From: STC-113 sp964618565
GTDB taxonomy: Bacteria; Patescibacteriota; Gracilibacteria; BD1-5; UBA2023
Assembly: GCA_964618565.1 (NCBI GenBank)
Contig: CAZUBA010000010.1
Span: 1-51,617 of the forward strand
Direction: 5' to 3'
DNA length: 51,617 nucleotides
The stretch's first letter is position 1. Each line of letters opens with the position of its first letter. This document shows positions 30,976 through 42,006 of this stretch, piece by piece. The position numbers and the translations under genes are program-made. The notes beneath the pieces are model-generated. The model saw only the letters and a program-made list of their open reading frames with translations, ran no database searches and was not told the DNA's origin.

Positions 30976-32703
30976 ATGGAAAAGATCATTGAAACCAAAA
31001 CATGCGAATGTTGAATCAAATTTGATATCACTCAGAAGGATATGGAATTCTATGATAAAATATCACCTATTTTCCCGAGCCCGGGCTCGGCCGGGCTCGG
31101 GCTCAAATATTTGGTACCACCGCCACAATTATGTCCTGATTGCAGACAGCAGAAGAGGTTGGCTTTCAGGAATGAGAGATTCCTGTATAAGAGAACTTGT
31201 GATGCTACTGGCAAGAATATGGTTTCGATATATTCCCCAGACAAGCCTTATACGATATATTCACAGGATGAATGGTGGTCTGATAGATGGAATCCTTTGG
31301 ATTATGGTCAGGATTTTGATTTCTCTCGACCTTTTTTTGAGCAATTCGATGAGCTATACCATAAGGTTCCGATAGTGTCGCTCATTACAGATTTCACTAA
31401 AGACGAGAATTCAGCTTATACGAATTTTGCATGATCAAATAAGAATTGTTATCTGATTTTTGATTCTGATTTCAATGAGGACTGCATGAATCTGACTTCA
31501 TCGACAAAAAATAAAAATTGTATTGATTGCCATTCCACTCATAATTCTCAAATATGCTATCAAGCCGTATGAGTAGAAAATTGCTATAAATCTTTCTATA
31601 TAAATAATTCCAAAGATTGCAGCGAGTGCTATGAATGCGATAGCTGCGTTTGATGCAAAAATTGCTTCTGATGCGTTAATCTGAGAAACAAAGAATATCA
31701 CATATTCAACAAAAGCTTCTCAAAAGAAGATTATAAGTTGGAAATTTCAAAAATATTATCCGAAAGGAAAATTGATTTTAATGTTTCTCTTGATTATCCG
31801 AAAAAATCTATGATTTCACTAAATTCAGAAAATGTCAGCTGAAATTACATCTATGATTCGAAAAATATTGAAAATTCTTATGAAATATATAATTCCGAAA
31901 ACTGCAAGTATTGCTTTGGGATGCATGATTTGAACAATTCCTATGATGTTGCCGGATTCTGAATCGGCTGACTGGATAAAATCTATTATTCTCATGTAAT
32001 AGGCGTTTGAGGATCTGATATATTATTTTCTAATATTGTCGTTGGAGACTGCAGGAATGTTTTATACTCAAACAATATATATAATAATTCATCGAATATC
32101 TTCTGATGCATAAGCCTGATCTCAAAAGAGTATTGCATCCTGAATAAGCAATACTCAAAAGAGGAATACGAGATTCTTGTGCCGAAGATAATCGAACACA
32201 TGAAAACAACTTGAGAATGGTGAGAATTCTTCCCATCCTCTATTAGTCCTTTTGGCTATAATGAAACCGTTGCGATGGAATATTATCCTATTGAACGTAG
32301 AGACGCGATTAATCGCGTCTCTACAGATGGCAAACCCATCTTCAATTGGTCAACTTATGAAAATCCCCTTCCCCAAGTATCAAAGAGTATCCCTGCAAAA
32401 AAACTTCCTCAAAATATATCTGATATCCCTGATGACATACTCAACTGGGCAATTGAATGTGAAAAAACGAATAAGCCATTCAGGATCGTTAAGCAAGAAT
32501 TGGATTTCTATAGGATGAACAATCTTCCTATCCCTACAAAGCATCCTGATGAAAGGCATTCCGATAGAATGAAACTGAGGAACCCCAGAGTACTTCATGA
32601 TAGGAATTGCGATAACTGCGGAGCAGCGATGAAGACGACCTATTCAGCAGAAAGGAAAGAGAAGATATATTGTGAAGGATGTTATGAAAGGGTGGTAGAG
32701 TAA
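30976..32703 (+). CDS. Cys-rich zinc-ribbon/repeat protein, array copy 7
   Basis: 575 residues. Ribbon CECG...CPDC with a rearranged GC-rich insert (SPGSAGLGLKY). The first segment ends DCSECYECDSCVGCKNCFGC. The second is Gly/Val-rich (GFGIGGLDKIYYSHVIGVGG) with few Cys. C-terminal ribbon CDNC...CEGC. The downstream 78-base gap contains two relatives of the palindrome. Confidence 0.85.
31077..31104. repeat. rearranged GC-rich palindrome in copy 7
   Basis: GAGCCCG at one end and CGGGCTC at the other, with GGCTCGGCCGGGCT between: the two arms seem to have been partly duplicated or inverted. Confidence 0.85.
32297..32324. repeat. 28-bp palindrome in copy 7
   Basis: Perfect, GATTAATC core. Confidence 0.95.
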
Positions 32704-32752
32704 AGACAGGGCATTGTCTTCTTATCAGTAAAGACAAGGGATTGCCTTGTCT
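32702..32752. repeat. two palindromes between copies 7 and 8
   Basis: AAGACA..TGTCTT at 32703-32720 and AGACAAGG..CCTTGTCT at 32732-32752, both preceded by GTA. They resemble the coding 28-bp element (GTAGAGAC..GTCTCTAC) with other cores, here outside any gene. Confidence 0.75.
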
Positions 32753-32781
32753 CAATGCATAAATCATTAAAAAAACAATCT

Positions 32782-34503
32782 ATGGAAAATATAGTCGAAA
32801 GAAAAAAATGCTCATGCTGATGCGAATTCAATATTGCTGATTGGGATATGGAATTAATCGGAAAAATTTCACCGAGCTTCAATTGAATAAAATATCTTAT
32901 CCCCACCCCGACATTATGTCCTGCCTGCAGAGAGCAAAGAAGGCTTGCATGGAGGAATGAGAGAAATATCTATAGGACAACCTCTCATGCGACCTGAAAG
33001 AATATCCTATCGATTTATTCCCCGGATAAGCCTTTTAAAGTGTTCGAGAAGGCTGAATATCTTAGCGATAGATGGAACGCTCTTGATTATTGAAGAGAAT
33101 ATGATTTCTCAAGATCGTTTTTTGAGCAATTCGATGAGCTGCTAAAAGATGTGCCAAAAATGGCTCTGACTCAAGAGAATTCAGAAAATAGCGACTACAC
33201 GAATAGAACATGGAATGTCAAAGATTGTTATCTGTCTTTTATAACATGAGAATCTGTAAACAGCCATTATATATATTGGTCGATGTTCACAGATGATTCC
33301 TTAGATTGTGGCTATATCATGAATTCTCAGCTATGCTATGAATGTTTGGATGCTCAAAAATGCCATAATCTTCAGTTCTCACAAAATTGCAAAAATTGCT
33401 CTAATTCAAAATTCCTTTTGGATTGCGATTCTTGCGATAATTGTTTTGGTTGTGTATGATTAAGAAATAAGAGTTTCTGCCTTTATAATGAAGAGTTATC
33501 AAAAGAAAGATATCAAGAAGAAATCGCTAAAATTAAAATTACTCATGCTACAATACCGAATATCAAAACCCAATTAAAAGAAGTATGAGCAAATATGCCT
33601 GTAAACTTCTATATCTGAACAGGCAATGATAATGTGAGTTGAAATTATATAAACAATTCCAAAAATTGCATACATTGTTTTGATGCCTGATGAGAGTCTG
33701 GCATGGAAGATTGCAAGTACTGTACTGATGGTGGCTTTGGTATGTCCAATTGCATGGACTCCACACACTGAGCAATAAATTATACTTATGCGTATGATTG
33801 TCTAGGTTCAATGGATTGAACCGTCACAATGGCAAACATAGATTGCTGGTGAGGAACTAATTTCTCTTATTATTGTTCTTATTGCAGCTGAATAAATAAT
33901 TGTTTCGGGTGCACAGGAATCAGAAATGCACAATTTTGCATTCTTAATAAACAATATTCACAAGAAGAATATGAAGCTATTGTCCCGAAGATCATTGAGA
34001 ATATGATAAGAGGATCTGAATGGTGAGAATTCTTCCCTATGAACATAAGCCCTTTCGGGTATAATGAAACAGTTGCGATGGAATATTATCCTATTGAGCG
34101 TAGAGACGCGATTAATCGCGTCTCTACAGATGGCAAGGCCACCTTCAATTGGTCAACTTATGAAAATCCGCGTCCAGAAGTATCCAAGATAATTCCAGCC
34201 GCCAAATTGCCTGCTGATATCGAAGAAATCCCCGATGACATACTCAACTGGGCAATTGATTGCGAAGTCACAGGAAAGCCTTTTAGGATAATCAAGCAAG
34301 AGCTTGAATTCTACAGAAAACACTCGCTTCCCATTCCCAAAAGACACCCTGATCAAAGGCATTTGGATAGGATATCTCTCCGGAATCCAAGAATCCTCTA
34401 TGATAGGAAATGTGACAGTTGTGAAATTGACATAAGAACAACTTACCCGCCAGATTGACATGAAATTGTGTATTGTGGAAAGTGCTATAATGAGCAACTC
34501 TAA
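32782..34503 (+). CDS. Cys-rich zinc-ribbon/repeat protein, array copy 8
   Basis: 573 residues. Compact ribbon (CSCG...CPAC), with ERKKCSCGCEFNIADWDME. The WWSD block is changed to EYLSDRWNALDYGREYDF. First segment CKNCSNSKFLLDCDSCDNCFGC; the second has a distinctive Gly/Met-rich part (MEDCKYCTDGGFGMSNCMD). C-terminal ribbon CDSC...CGKC. Confidence 0.85.
34100..34127. repeat. 28-bp palindrome in copy 8
   Basis: Perfect, GATTAATC core; the base before it differs (GAGCG instead of GAACG). Confidence 0.95.
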
Positions 34504-34587
34504 TAGTTGTCATAAATCAATGACAAATATTTATGGCTTATCAAAGAGGAAAACTAGGATAAATCATTCTCTGAGCCAAATCCATAA

Positions 34588-34615
34588 TTGTTACTTTTGC
34601 ATAAAAGGTTATATT
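34588..34615 (+). promoter_or_regulatory. possible internal promoter before copy 9
   Basis: TTGTTA, 16 bases, TATATT in the widest gap of the array (146 bases), 35 bases before the copy 9 start. It might allow separate expression of copies 9 and 10. Confidence 0.35.
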
Positions 34616-34649
34616 GGGTCGTATAACAATATTCTATAATAAAAAATAT

Positions 34650-36248
34650 ATGTCAGAACAAATCATTGAAACAAAAAAATGCGCGTGTGGAGCAGAATAT
34701 GATATAACTGATAAGGATATTGAATTCTTAGACAAGCTTTCACCTAATATTGCCTGACAAAAATATCCCTTGCCCATACCAGCTGATTGCCCTGAGTGCA
34801 GAAAATTCAATAGATTGGCATGGAGAAATGAAAAGAAGATATATAAACGCAAGTGCGATTTGAGCTGAAAGGATATAATTGCAATTTTCCCTCCCACATC
34901 CCCTTTTAAGATATATGAAGATAAGGTTTGGGAGTCATGAGTTTGGGACGGGAAAGATTACGGTAAGGATTTTGATTTCACAAGGCCATTTTTTGAACAA
35001 TGGAGCGAACTTCTGTTATCCGTGCCCCTGCCATCTAGAGGTGTAAGATTTACTGAAAATTCTGAATATTGCAATGCATCAACTTCAATCAAAAATTGCT
35101 ATCTATCTTTCAGCATCAACACCTCGGAAAACTTATTATATTGCGTAGACGCAGTGAGATGCAATTCCTGCACCGATAGCTTCTGAATAGTCGACTGTGA
35201 AAATTGTTATGAATGCATACTTGCTTCAGGATGTTATAATTGCGAACATTGCTATGACATCAGGGATTGCAAGGACTCCAGATTCCTATTAAGTTGTGAA
35301 AATTGTCAGGATTGCTATGGATGTTTTGATCTCAAGGATAAGAAATACTGTATCTACAATGTAGAGTATCCTGAGGAGATATATAAAGAAAAGATTCTTG
35401 AATTTATGAGATTATCATTTCAGGAAAGAAAAGATGGGTTTGAAGAATTCTATAAATGAGGATATATAAAAAAACCTCTGAAAAATATATGATCAGAAAA
35501 CGTAACTGATTCTGAACAGATAATAAATAGTGAAAACATCAGCCACTGCAAGCATGTCCTATGAGGCCAAAATCTCAGATATTGCCAGAAAATGCAAGTT
35601 CCAACCGTAAGCCTAGCAATGGATTATACATGATTCTGAAACAATTGCGAAAAGATATATTATTCTCAGCAAATCTGAAACAATGCCTCAAATATATATT
35701 TTTCAGTCGGCACATTCAATGACGTTTCAAATATATATTATTCTGCTCATTGCCGCAACTGAGTGCATGACTGCTTTGGATGTGTGAGCCTTATCCATGC
35801 AGAATCATATTGCATATTGAATAAGCAATATACCCGTGAGGAATATCATGAGCTTGTCCCTAAAATCATAGAACACATGAAGGCAACGGGTGAATGGTGA
35901 GAGTTTTTCCCCGCTAACATAAGCACATATTGATATGATGATTCTGTGTGTCAGATCTTGAAGCCATTGACAGAAAAACAGGCTCTGGAAAAAGGCTTCA
36001 GCTGGTCTGGATATGAGGCACCTTTCGCAAAAGTGGACAAGATGATCCCTGCATCAAAATTGCCTGAGCATATTTCTGATATCCCGGATGACATCCTTAA
36101 CTGGGCGATCGAGTGCGATATCACATCTAAGCCATTCAGGATTGTAAAACAGGAATTGGATTTTTATAGGAAACATTCTCTGCCAATTCCTAAGCTACAT
36201 CCTGATCAAAGATATTCTGAAAGATTGAAATGGTATATAAATTATTAG
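34650..36248 (+). CDS. Cys-rich zinc-ribbon/repeat protein, array copy 9 (no C-terminal ribbon)
   Basis: 532 residues, the most divergent copy. The ribbon has PADCPECRKFNRLAWRNEKK instead of QQRR, and the WWSD block reads WESGVWDGKDYGKDFDFTRPFFEQW. The first segment is dense in Cys (CENCYECILASGCYNCEHCYDI). No 28-bp palindrome: the site reads LKPLTEKQALEKGFSWSGYE. The frame ends at RYSERLKWYINY, just where the four-Cys ribbon would begin, so that ribbon is absent and the spacer to copy 10 (19 bases) holds no remnant. Confidence 0.85.
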
Positions 36249-36267
36249 TATTATTTAACAATATTTT

Positions 36268-37932
36268 ATGGAAAAAATAATTAAGGTGAATTCCGGAGGA
36301 AGAGAGTATCCCCTGAGGGAAGAAATCAGGAAATGCTCATGTTGAACGGAATTTAACATAACAGATAAGGATCTGGAATTTCTAGATATGGTATCCCCTG
36401 TCTACAAGGGAATCAAATATACGATTCCCGCTCCTACTTTATGTCCTAAATGTCGTCACCAGAGAAGACTTGCATGGAGAAATGAAAGAAAACTCTATAA
36501 AAGGACTTGTGATACAACATGAAAAAATATAATTTCTGTATTTTCTCCAGACAAACCTTATCCAGTCTATAGTTCAGATGAATGGTGGTCCGATAGATGG
36601 AATCCCCTTGATTATGGTCCCGCAGACGGGATTGATTTCAGTCGTCCGTTTTTTGAACAAATGAATGAGCTTATAAATATTGTCCCAAAACTTGCTATAG
36701 TGAATTTTAATAGCGAAAACAGTGATTATACAAATATCTCAGCTGATAATAAAGATTGCTATCTTATAGTTGAGAGTTCAAACAATGAAAATTCTTTCTA
36801 CTCATACTGGCTGCAATTATCAAAAGACACTATAGACTCAGCATACGTGAATAATTCCGCTTTATGCTATGAATGTACTAGCATTGATAATTCATATAAC
36901 CTGAAATATTGTCACAGATGTATGGATTGCAAGGATTCATATTTCTTAAATGATTCAGAATGATGCAGCTATTGTTTCGCATGCCAGGACCTACAATGAA
37001 AGAAGTTCCATATTTTCAATAAAGAAGTTACGGAGGCAGAATATATTGCCTTTGTAGATAAATTCCAGAACTGAACAAAAGAACAAAAAGAGGATATCGC
37101 AATAAAGACTGCGTTCTTTTTTGAAAGCAAATGACCTAGAGAACCAAGAATAAAAATGAGTGAAAACTGTAGCTGAGATTATATCATCGGCTCTAAAGAC
37201 TGTATAGACGTAATAGATGCCAATGATGCGGAAAACTGCAGACACTCGACAGATGTATGGAGAAATGCTCGCGATGTGATGGATGGTAACACATGTGGAA
37301 GGAATGCTGCGAAATGTTATGAGGTGACTAATTGCGCCGTAGATGTGCAGAATATGCTATTTTGTGCGATGAATTGGATAAATCAAACTGATAGTACATA
37401 TTGTTTTTATTGTGCCAATTCCAGCAATCTATTCTGATGTGTAGGCTTACATTCACCGCATTCTTATTGCATACTAAATAAACAGTACACTAAAGAAGAA
37501 TATGAGGACCTTGTCCCGAAGATCATAGAGCATATGAAAAAGACTTGAGAATGGTGAGAATTTTTTCCGGCCTCTATTAGTCCTTTTGGCTATAATGAAA
37601 CCGTTGCGATGGAATATTATCCTATTGAACGCAGAGACGCGATTAATCGCGTCTCTACAGATGGCAGAACCATCTTCAATTGGTCAGATTATGAAAACCC
37701 AAAGCCTGATGTATCCAAGATAATCCCAGCTTCAAAACTACCCGAAAACATCAAAGATATTCCAGAAGATATCCTAAATTGGGCCATAGAATGCGATAGG
37801 ACAAAAAGGCCATACAGAATAATAAAAGCTGAACTTGATTTTTATAGGAGACAATCTCTGCCGATACCTAAGCTACACCCGGATGAAAGGCATATCGATA
37901 GGATGAAGCTTAGAAATCCAAAAAAATTATAA
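36268..37932 (+). CDS. Cys-rich zinc-ribbon/repeat protein, array copy 10 (truncated by TAA)
   Basis: 554 residues. The N-terminus has about 16 extra residues (VNSGGREYPLREEI). Compact ribbon CSCG...CPKC. The first segment is Cys-poor, the second Asp/Asn/Arg-rich (RHSTDVWRNARDVMDGNTCG). It stops with TAA after RNPKKL; the C-terminal ribbon follows as an in-frame remnant. This is the last gene of the first array block, ahead of a terminator. Confidence 0.85.
37631..37658. repeat. 28-bp palindrome in copy 10, one mismatch
   Basis: Left arm GCAGAGACGC, otherwise as the standard element. Confidence 0.9.
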
Positions 37933-38043
37933 AATTCACCAAGATGATGATATCTTTGTGATCAAGAGCTAAAAGCGGCTTATTCTCCAGAGGTAAGTGA
38001 GATCGTATATTGTGAGGAACGTTATGAGAAGGAATTAAATTAG
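37933..38043 (+). pseudogene. remnant of the C-terminal ribbon of copy 10
   Basis: Same frame, directly after the TAA: NSPRGGYLCDQELKAAYSPEVSEIVYCEERYEKELN, ending TAG. It is recognisable as the family tail, but the CxxC pairs are broken (GYLC, CEER). One point change could account for the TAA; the lost cysteines suggest the tail has been free of selection for some time. Confidence 0.85.
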
Positions 38044-38066
38044 ATGAGATTGTAAAAAATGGGCAA

Positions 38067-38098
38067 AAAATAAGTTGGTAAAACCAACTTATTTTGTT
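38067..38098 (+). terminator. terminator of the first array block
   Basis: AAAATAAGTTGGT / ACCAACTTATTTT, a perfect 13-bp stem with a 3-base loop, then T-rich sequence. Confidence 0.9.
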
Positions 38099-38150
38099 TT
38101 TTCGATGAATTATGATAATATGGAAAAGATGGAATTAATTTAATTTGGAT

Positions 38151-38912
38151 ATGATTGAGTCAATATTATTACAAATATGATTAAACGAAAATGAAGTCAA
38201 GATATATTTGGCGTCATTAGAGCTTTGAAATACTCATGCAGGCAGGATAATAAAGCATACCTGACTGGCAAGAGCGACGGTTTATGATGGGCTTGAAAGA
38301 CTTGTGAAAAAATGACTTATCAGCAAATATGCCAAAAGCGGCTCAACAATATTCTCACCTGAAGAACCTGAGAAGTTAGAATACATGATTGATGGGCAAT
38401 ATAAGAAAATCAAAAAGATCAAAGATAATATGGACAGTGTTCTACCGCATCTGAAGAAACTCAAAAATCCTTTCATATGAATGCCAAAGGTCAGGATGTA
38501 TGAGTGAAAGGAATGAATAAAATCCGTGTTTGACGACTCTCTGACTGCAAAAGAAGTAGTCTACACATATGTAAATGTCTATGATATGGAGCTGTACATC
38601 AATCAGGAAATGCACTCAGAATACATCAAGAAAAGAAAAGAACTCAAAATAAGCAAAAAATGACTTCTTATAGATACGCCATTCGCAAGGAAACATTATG
38701 AGAATTATGATAAATCAGTTTCTGAGGCAAGATTCTTAAAAAAAGAGATAATGCCGTTTCATATAGAAATGAATATCTATGACTCCAAAATAAGCTACGT
38801 GACATACAGGGACAAGAATCCGATATGAGTGATAATAGAAGATGAGGATATATACAAAATCCACAGAAGCACATTTGAGCTCTTATGGCAACAATCAGAA
38901 ATAATCAAATAA
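38151..38912 (+). CDS. TrmB-like transcriptional regulator
   Basis: 253 residues. Winged helix IGLNENEVKIYLASLELGNT, then IIKHTGLARATVYDGLERLVKKGLIS, then a Lys-rich helix. The C-terminal half resembles that of TrmB-type regulators (IDTPFARKHYEN, GVIIEDEDIYKIH) but its ligand is unknown. It lies between the array and the 756-residue gene and is followed by the latter after 33 bases, so they are probably co-transcribed. Confidence 0.82.
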
Positions 38913-38945
38913 AAAATAAAACAGATAAAAAAATAAAAACAGATA

Positions 38946-41216
38946 ATGAACACAACGCCAAGTATCAGACATAAAGCAAGCACTATAGCAAAAGATCGGA
39001 TAAGTGATGTCAAGGAAACGATTTCAATCACTAAATCATTATTCTGATCTCTTATCAGCTGATGAGTAAAAGAGGTCAAAAATTCACTTACAGCAGAAAA
39101 ACCACACGAACTCACTAAGAATTGAGGACTTTTCAATGTGGATATTTATGCAAAGCATAATATAGAGCAGTGTCTTGCCGTAATCGCAATCTGATGAGAG
39201 GAAAAAGAAAAACCCATATATCCTTCCCATACCATTGCTCAGATGGCATTATGGACCATTAGAAAACAAGCTAAATTTGATCTATATCTTACTATTTCAC
39301 TCAATTTATCACCTTGACTCATATTTAATGAAATAGATAAAGATGCCTATTATTCGGAAAGAGAGCAAAGAGACAAAATTATAAAAGATATGGTTTGAAT
39401 GGGGGCGACTAAAGATGAATTAAGCAAAGTAAAATTTGAATTAAGTTCTCAGAATCATCCTTATTTAGATCTAGTCAATTCTATAAAAACAGATAGACTA
39501 GATGAATATCCTATTTATAAAAAATTAAAAATTGCGTATTTATCGTGAGGTGAATTTGAAAAAGATATCTTGAGATGCGTACCGAAAAAAGTTAAAAGCA
39601 CCAAAGATGATGATCTTACTTATAATTATGCGCTTATTGAGATTAACCAGATAATTGAGGACTACAGAAAATGATTATCCATAAAGATATGATTTAAAAG
39701 AGAAAAACTATATGACCAAATATTCATAAACATACTAAATGGTAAATACGGAGAACTTCTCTGGCTTACGGATGTACTCAACCCAGAATATGATTGAAAA
39801 AGGAAAAAATGAAATGAAATGTTCGGTTCCATACACTGGGATGAAAGAGCTGACGAGAACAGTAAGAAACTCAAATTAAAACATGTTACGAAGACACGAT
39901 TGAAGCAGATTCTATATTCTGTGCCTTTTCTGGTCGCACTTGCAGTTTGATGATGAAAAATGCACAGGATGCACCAAGAATCTGTAGAATATCAAAAATT
40001 ATTCAAGGTTGTAGCACCCGACTTAAAAGGGAAAGATTTAACAATCAGATATGATTCGCTTTTTAGAACGGAGTTAAAAGATGACTCAGAAAAAATGAAA
40101 AGAGTTGATAATGTCATCAAAGCAATAAAAGAGGATTTCTCATATAGGTATTGAATCAATGATAATAAATCCAAAGAATTCTTATCAAAGTTATTGCTAT
40201 ATGAAATTGTAAAATTTGAAATGGATCATGAAATTGTGTTAAGTGGTAATAATTACTCATATTCTATAATGTATTTTGTAGATAACTTTGTTGAAAAATA
40301 CAATACACTTCTAGCTATGAATGATATAAATACTGTGCCATATAAAAGCTTTGTAAAATATGAACAGGAATTTATTAATACGCTAAATTGTGAATGAGAC
40401 TGAAATGCAAAAGAGATTTCAAAACTGGTATGAGCACCTATTAATGATGCTATGACCAACAAAACCTCACAATACACTAGGATATGAAAATATATGCAAA
40501 AACGCGTTTCCACATGAGCGGAAGAGTTGATTTTAGCACCTGATAGAAATAATGTACACTGAAGCCCTGCCTCAGACATTAATGGAAAACCTCTGATGAC
40601 ATATATTTATAAAATTGAACGAGACTACACGACAGCAGAAAATTATACCGCAAAATTAGCAAAAGAAGAAATATATGATTATTTTTTTCAAACCAGAAAG
40701 CAGATTAAGGATATACTGGATGCTGTCTGAGAAATCTATTATGAATGACACATACCTGAACAAAATTGAGATTTTAAATTAGAATACATTCAAAAAGCCA
40801 TAACAAAGGAATATGCAAATAATGAGAAAAATATATCCAAAACAATAGAAGAAAAATGAATGTCTTACTATGTTACGCATAATCTTAAACCCGCTCTTGA
40901 AAAAGCTCTTAAAGAGAAATCCCTCTCTTTACCTACCTCATTTGAGATGTTGAGAAAAAATATGGCTGCCATTATTAATACAAAAAACTATAGCTGAGAT
41001 GTTAAAATGTTTTATTATTGAAATTATAAAGGTACTACTATTTCATATAAAACTAAGAATAAAGGCAAAGTAATTTTATGAATAGAAAAAATTGATTGAG
41101 TGGATTATATATTCTATTCCCCTTATGCAGACAAGGAATTCTCATTTTATCTTAATGATTTTGACTCACTTAAATTGGCAGATGAGATACTTAAAACTTT
41201 AGATGAAACTAAATAA
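38946..41216 (+). CDS. 756-residue protein of unknown function
   Basis: A single long frame through many TGA codons. The first part is helical, with a basic N-terminus (IRHKASTIAKDRISDVKETI). A hydrophobic segment at about residues 320-336 (ILYSVPFLVALAVGGG) might be a membrane anchor or a buried helix. Long charged helices follow, with repeated Tyr-rich stretches (YSYSIMYFVDNFVEKYNTLL, YKIERDYTTAENYTAKLAKE). Only two or three cysteines and no recognised catalytic motif. Too degenerate for a family call by eye. Co-directional with a TrmB-like gene and a GNAT acetyltransferase. Confidence 0.8.
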
Positions 41217-41230
41217 TATTTTTAAACAGG

Positions 41231-41815
41231 ATGATTAACTCACAAACAGATATATATACAAGATTAGCTAAAAAAGACGACTTACCATGAATAATCAACC
41301 TTCAAAGGAAAAATCTTGATTCAGCTATTTCTGCTCACGTTAAAGAAAGTCAGGGGTTTGTAAGCATTGAGACTGGAATAGAGTTATTGGAAGAAATGAT
41401 AGATAAAATAGGTATCACTGTGGCTATATCAGACAAAAAAGTAATCGGGTATCTGTTCGCGATTACTGAACCCATAGCCAAAAAAACTCCAATCATAGAT
41501 AAATTCGTGGAGAATATCGATAAATATGAATACGGATGAAAAAAAATAAGTTCTTTCAGGTACTGTATACTCTGACAAATATGCATTGAGGAAAAATTCA
41601 GATGAACAGGAGTATTTAATGAACTTTACAAACATTACTTCGGTGAGCTGAAAGACGCATATGATATCGCAGTGTGATGAGTTTGCTCTGATAATAACCG
41701 GTCATTGCACGTTCATAAAAATAAGCTATGAATGGAAGTTATCTCTGAATTTAAAGAGTGAGGAAAAGATTGGCACATTGTGGTATTGGATTTCAAAAAA
41801 AATTACACATTTTAA
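41231..41815 (+). CDS. GNAT-family N-acetyltransferase
   Basis: 194 residues. TRLAKKDDLPGIINLQRKNL is the usual N-terminal helix. GYLFAITEP is the core strand. LGQICIEEKFRGTGVFNELYKHYF is motif A with the acetyl-CoA loop (R-G-T-G), and GGVCSDNNRSLHVHKNKLGMEV is motif B. It would transfer an acetyl group from acetyl-CoA to an amine; substrate unknown. Starts 14 bases after the 756-residue gene. Confidence 0.85.
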
Positions 41816-41870
41816 TCAGAGTTTGTCAACAAATATTATATTAATCGTCGGAAGGATACGACATATTATT

Positions 41871-41894
41871 TGCCCTTATTTAAGGGCATTTTTT
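41871..41894 (+). terminator. terminator after the GNAT gene
   Basis: TGCCCTT / AAGGGCA stem with a 4-base loop and six T. Confidence 0.9.
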
Positions 41895-42006
41895 AGTTAT
41901 ATGTTAGAATATGTTTTACAAGATTAGAATTAGTTTTAATATCGTTGTCAAGAAGGCGAAATATATCGCATTTCTGTCAAAATATTTATTTTATAATTTT
42001 ATTCAT

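Noticed and set aside
34534..34563. Short ORF (MAYQRGKLG) before copy 9
   Set aside because: Nine codons in a promoter-like spacer with no supporting signal.
41911..42006. Upstream start for livK adding 32 residues
   Set aside because: It would place 32 basic/hydrophobic residues before a perfect lipoprotein signal ending in LVSC; the ATG at 42007 gives the normal length.
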